A stretch of 7,248 bases of DNA from Gammaproteobacteria bacterium (GTDB taxonomy: Bacteria > Pseudomonadota > Gammaproteobacteria > Chromatiales > Chromatiaceae): positions 1 to 7,248 of the forward strand of contig JAGVUH010000384.1 in the NCBI GenBank assembly GCA_019136395.1, read 5' to 3'. How positions within the stretch are numbered: the stretch's first letter is position 1; every line of letters begins with the position of its first letter. Under the pieces are notes generated by a model. That model worked only from the letters and a program-made list of their open reading frames with translations, was not told where the DNA came from and did not search any database. This document shows, in pieces, positions 6,439-7,248 of this stretch. The translations under genes and the position numbers were made by a program.

Positions 6439-7248
6439 ATGTTCGAATTCGCCTGGCTGATCCCCGCCTTTCCCTTCCTGGCCGCCGGCTGGCTGGCCCT
6501 GGATCGGGTCCTGCGCGGCTACCGCGGGGAGCCGGCGGAGCCCGGCACCGCCCGCCTCGCCCTGGGGGCGGCCTGGCTATCCTTCCTGCTGGCCGTCGCC
6601 CTCGGCCTCCAGGCCCTCTGGTGGGGGCCGCCGGGTCAGGTCCTATCCGGGACCTGGCTGGTCAGCGGCGAACTGCGCGTCCACCTTGCCTTCACCTTGG
6701 ATGGCCTGGGGCTCAGCCTGCTGGTCCTGGCCGCCGCCCTCGGTCTGCTGACCCTCAGGCCGGCTTCCAGCGCTTCTTCATGGCCCTGTCCCTCTTCCTG
6801 GGGGCCATGGAATTGATCCTCATGGCGGGCAATGCCGTCCTCGCCTTCATGGGCTGGGAACTGGCCGGGGTGGCCTCCTACCTTCTGATCGCCTACAACT
6901 TCGAACGGCCGGTCGCGGCGGCCAACGCCACTCGCGCCTTTATCACCAACCGCATCGGTGATGCCGGCTTTCTCTTGGGGATCTTCTTCGTCTTCCACTG
7001 GCTGGGCGGCAGCGATTGGCGGCTCATCGCCGAGCGCGCCACGACCCTGGATTCCCTGCAGGCCGACCTCATGGCCTTGGCCTTCCTGGTGGCGGCCCTT
7101 GCCAAATCGGCCCAATTGCCCTTCGCGCCCTGGATCGGCCGTGCCCTGGAGGGCCCCACCCCTTCGAGCGCCATCTTCTATGGGGCCCTCATGGTCCATG
7201 CCGGCGTCTATCTCCTCATTCGCCTGGAGCCCCTGCTGGACCTGGCCC
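6439..7248 (+). pseudogene. dabB: DabB/NuoL-like membrane subunit, frameshifted and cut by window end
   Basis: The ATG at 6439, 22 bases after dabA, opens a NuoL-type antiporter subunit that would be the membrane partner of DabA. The first frame is good for 107 residues: MFEFAWLIPAFPFLAAG, then FTLDGLGLSLLVLAAALGLLTLR. It then becomes non-homologous and stops at 6814-6816. Homology resumes in another frame (codons starting at positions divisible by three) from about 6756 with QAGFQRFFMALSLFLGAME and stays open to the window edge. The resumed part has the conserved Glu in FMGWELAGVASYLLIAY, the Lys in ALAKSAQLPFAPW, and GPTPSSAIFYGALMVHAGVYLLIR, the FYG/VH form that I associate with DabB rather than respiratory NuoL. 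Compared with NuoL, roughly eight residues around the usual SxxYM segment are missing at the break, so this is a small deletion rather than a single-base slip. It may be a genuine disabling mutation or a sequence/assembly error. The 3' part lies outside the window. Confidence 0.8.

Noticed and set aside
5646..6440. Minus-strand open frame of 264 codons over the 3' end of dabA
   Set aside because: Antisense shadow. It covers highly conserved DabA blocks and has no domain of its own.
6750..6820. Programmed ribosomal frameshift in dabB
   Set aside because: No slippery heptamer with a downstream structure is evident, and homologous residues are missing at the joint, which a simple frameshift would not explain.

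Overview
The window comes from a high-GC, probably gammaproteobacterial genome. A sulfur-oxidising autotroph of the Chromatiales kind would fit, but that assignment is an inference. It rests on a DabA/NuoL-type inorganic-carbon transport operon, very GC-rich codon usage, and an intergenic palindromic repeat whose reverse-strand reading gives the familiar spurious peptide PSPLVGEGWGEG. No rRNA, tRNA, CRISPR array or insertion-sequence transposase was seen.

Layout. Bases 1-295 are non-coding as far as I can see. They hold a 10-bp inverted repeat (68-96), a GC-rich, mostly C/G-tract compound palindromic repeat (about 121-235), and an AT-rich leader with a purine-rich ribosome binding site. Bases 296-1627 encode a complete radical SAM/SPASM enzyme of the anaerobic sulfatase-maturase (anSME) class, with base composition around 45-60% GC. 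From about 1656 onward the DNA is much more GC-rich (near 70% or above by eye). It carries three tightly packed same-strand genes: a NuoM-like proton-translocating membrane protein (1656-3128), a long-form DabA/DUF2309 zinc protein (3132-6416), and a NuoL-like DabB membrane subunit (6439 to beyond the window end). The last gene is interrupted by a frameshift that also seems to lack about eight residues near 6757.

How the genes work together. DabA and DabB form the energy-coupled inorganic-carbon accumulation complex. DabA carries a beta-carbonic-anhydrase-like zinc site and is thought to hydrate CO2 vectorially in the cytoplasm, driven by cation flux through the membrane subunit. Here two different antiporter-like membrane subunits, one NuoM-like and one NuoL-like, flank DabA, so the complex may have two ion-translocating modules. 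The maturase makes formylglycine in sulfatases and has no obvious functional link to this operon.

Main points for a second look. (1) There is an abrupt junction at about 1650-1656. The maturase stop codon overlaps an ATG that opens a ten-residue peptide, MKIAFVMGTR, resembling the start of UDP-GlcNAc 2-epimerases. That reading breaks off exactly where the GC-rich dab operon begins, without any ribosome binding site. This looks like a rearrangement breakpoint or a contig mis-join. (2) The dabB-like frame is broken by an apparent small deletion. (3) The gene order is NuoM-like, dabA, NuoL-like.
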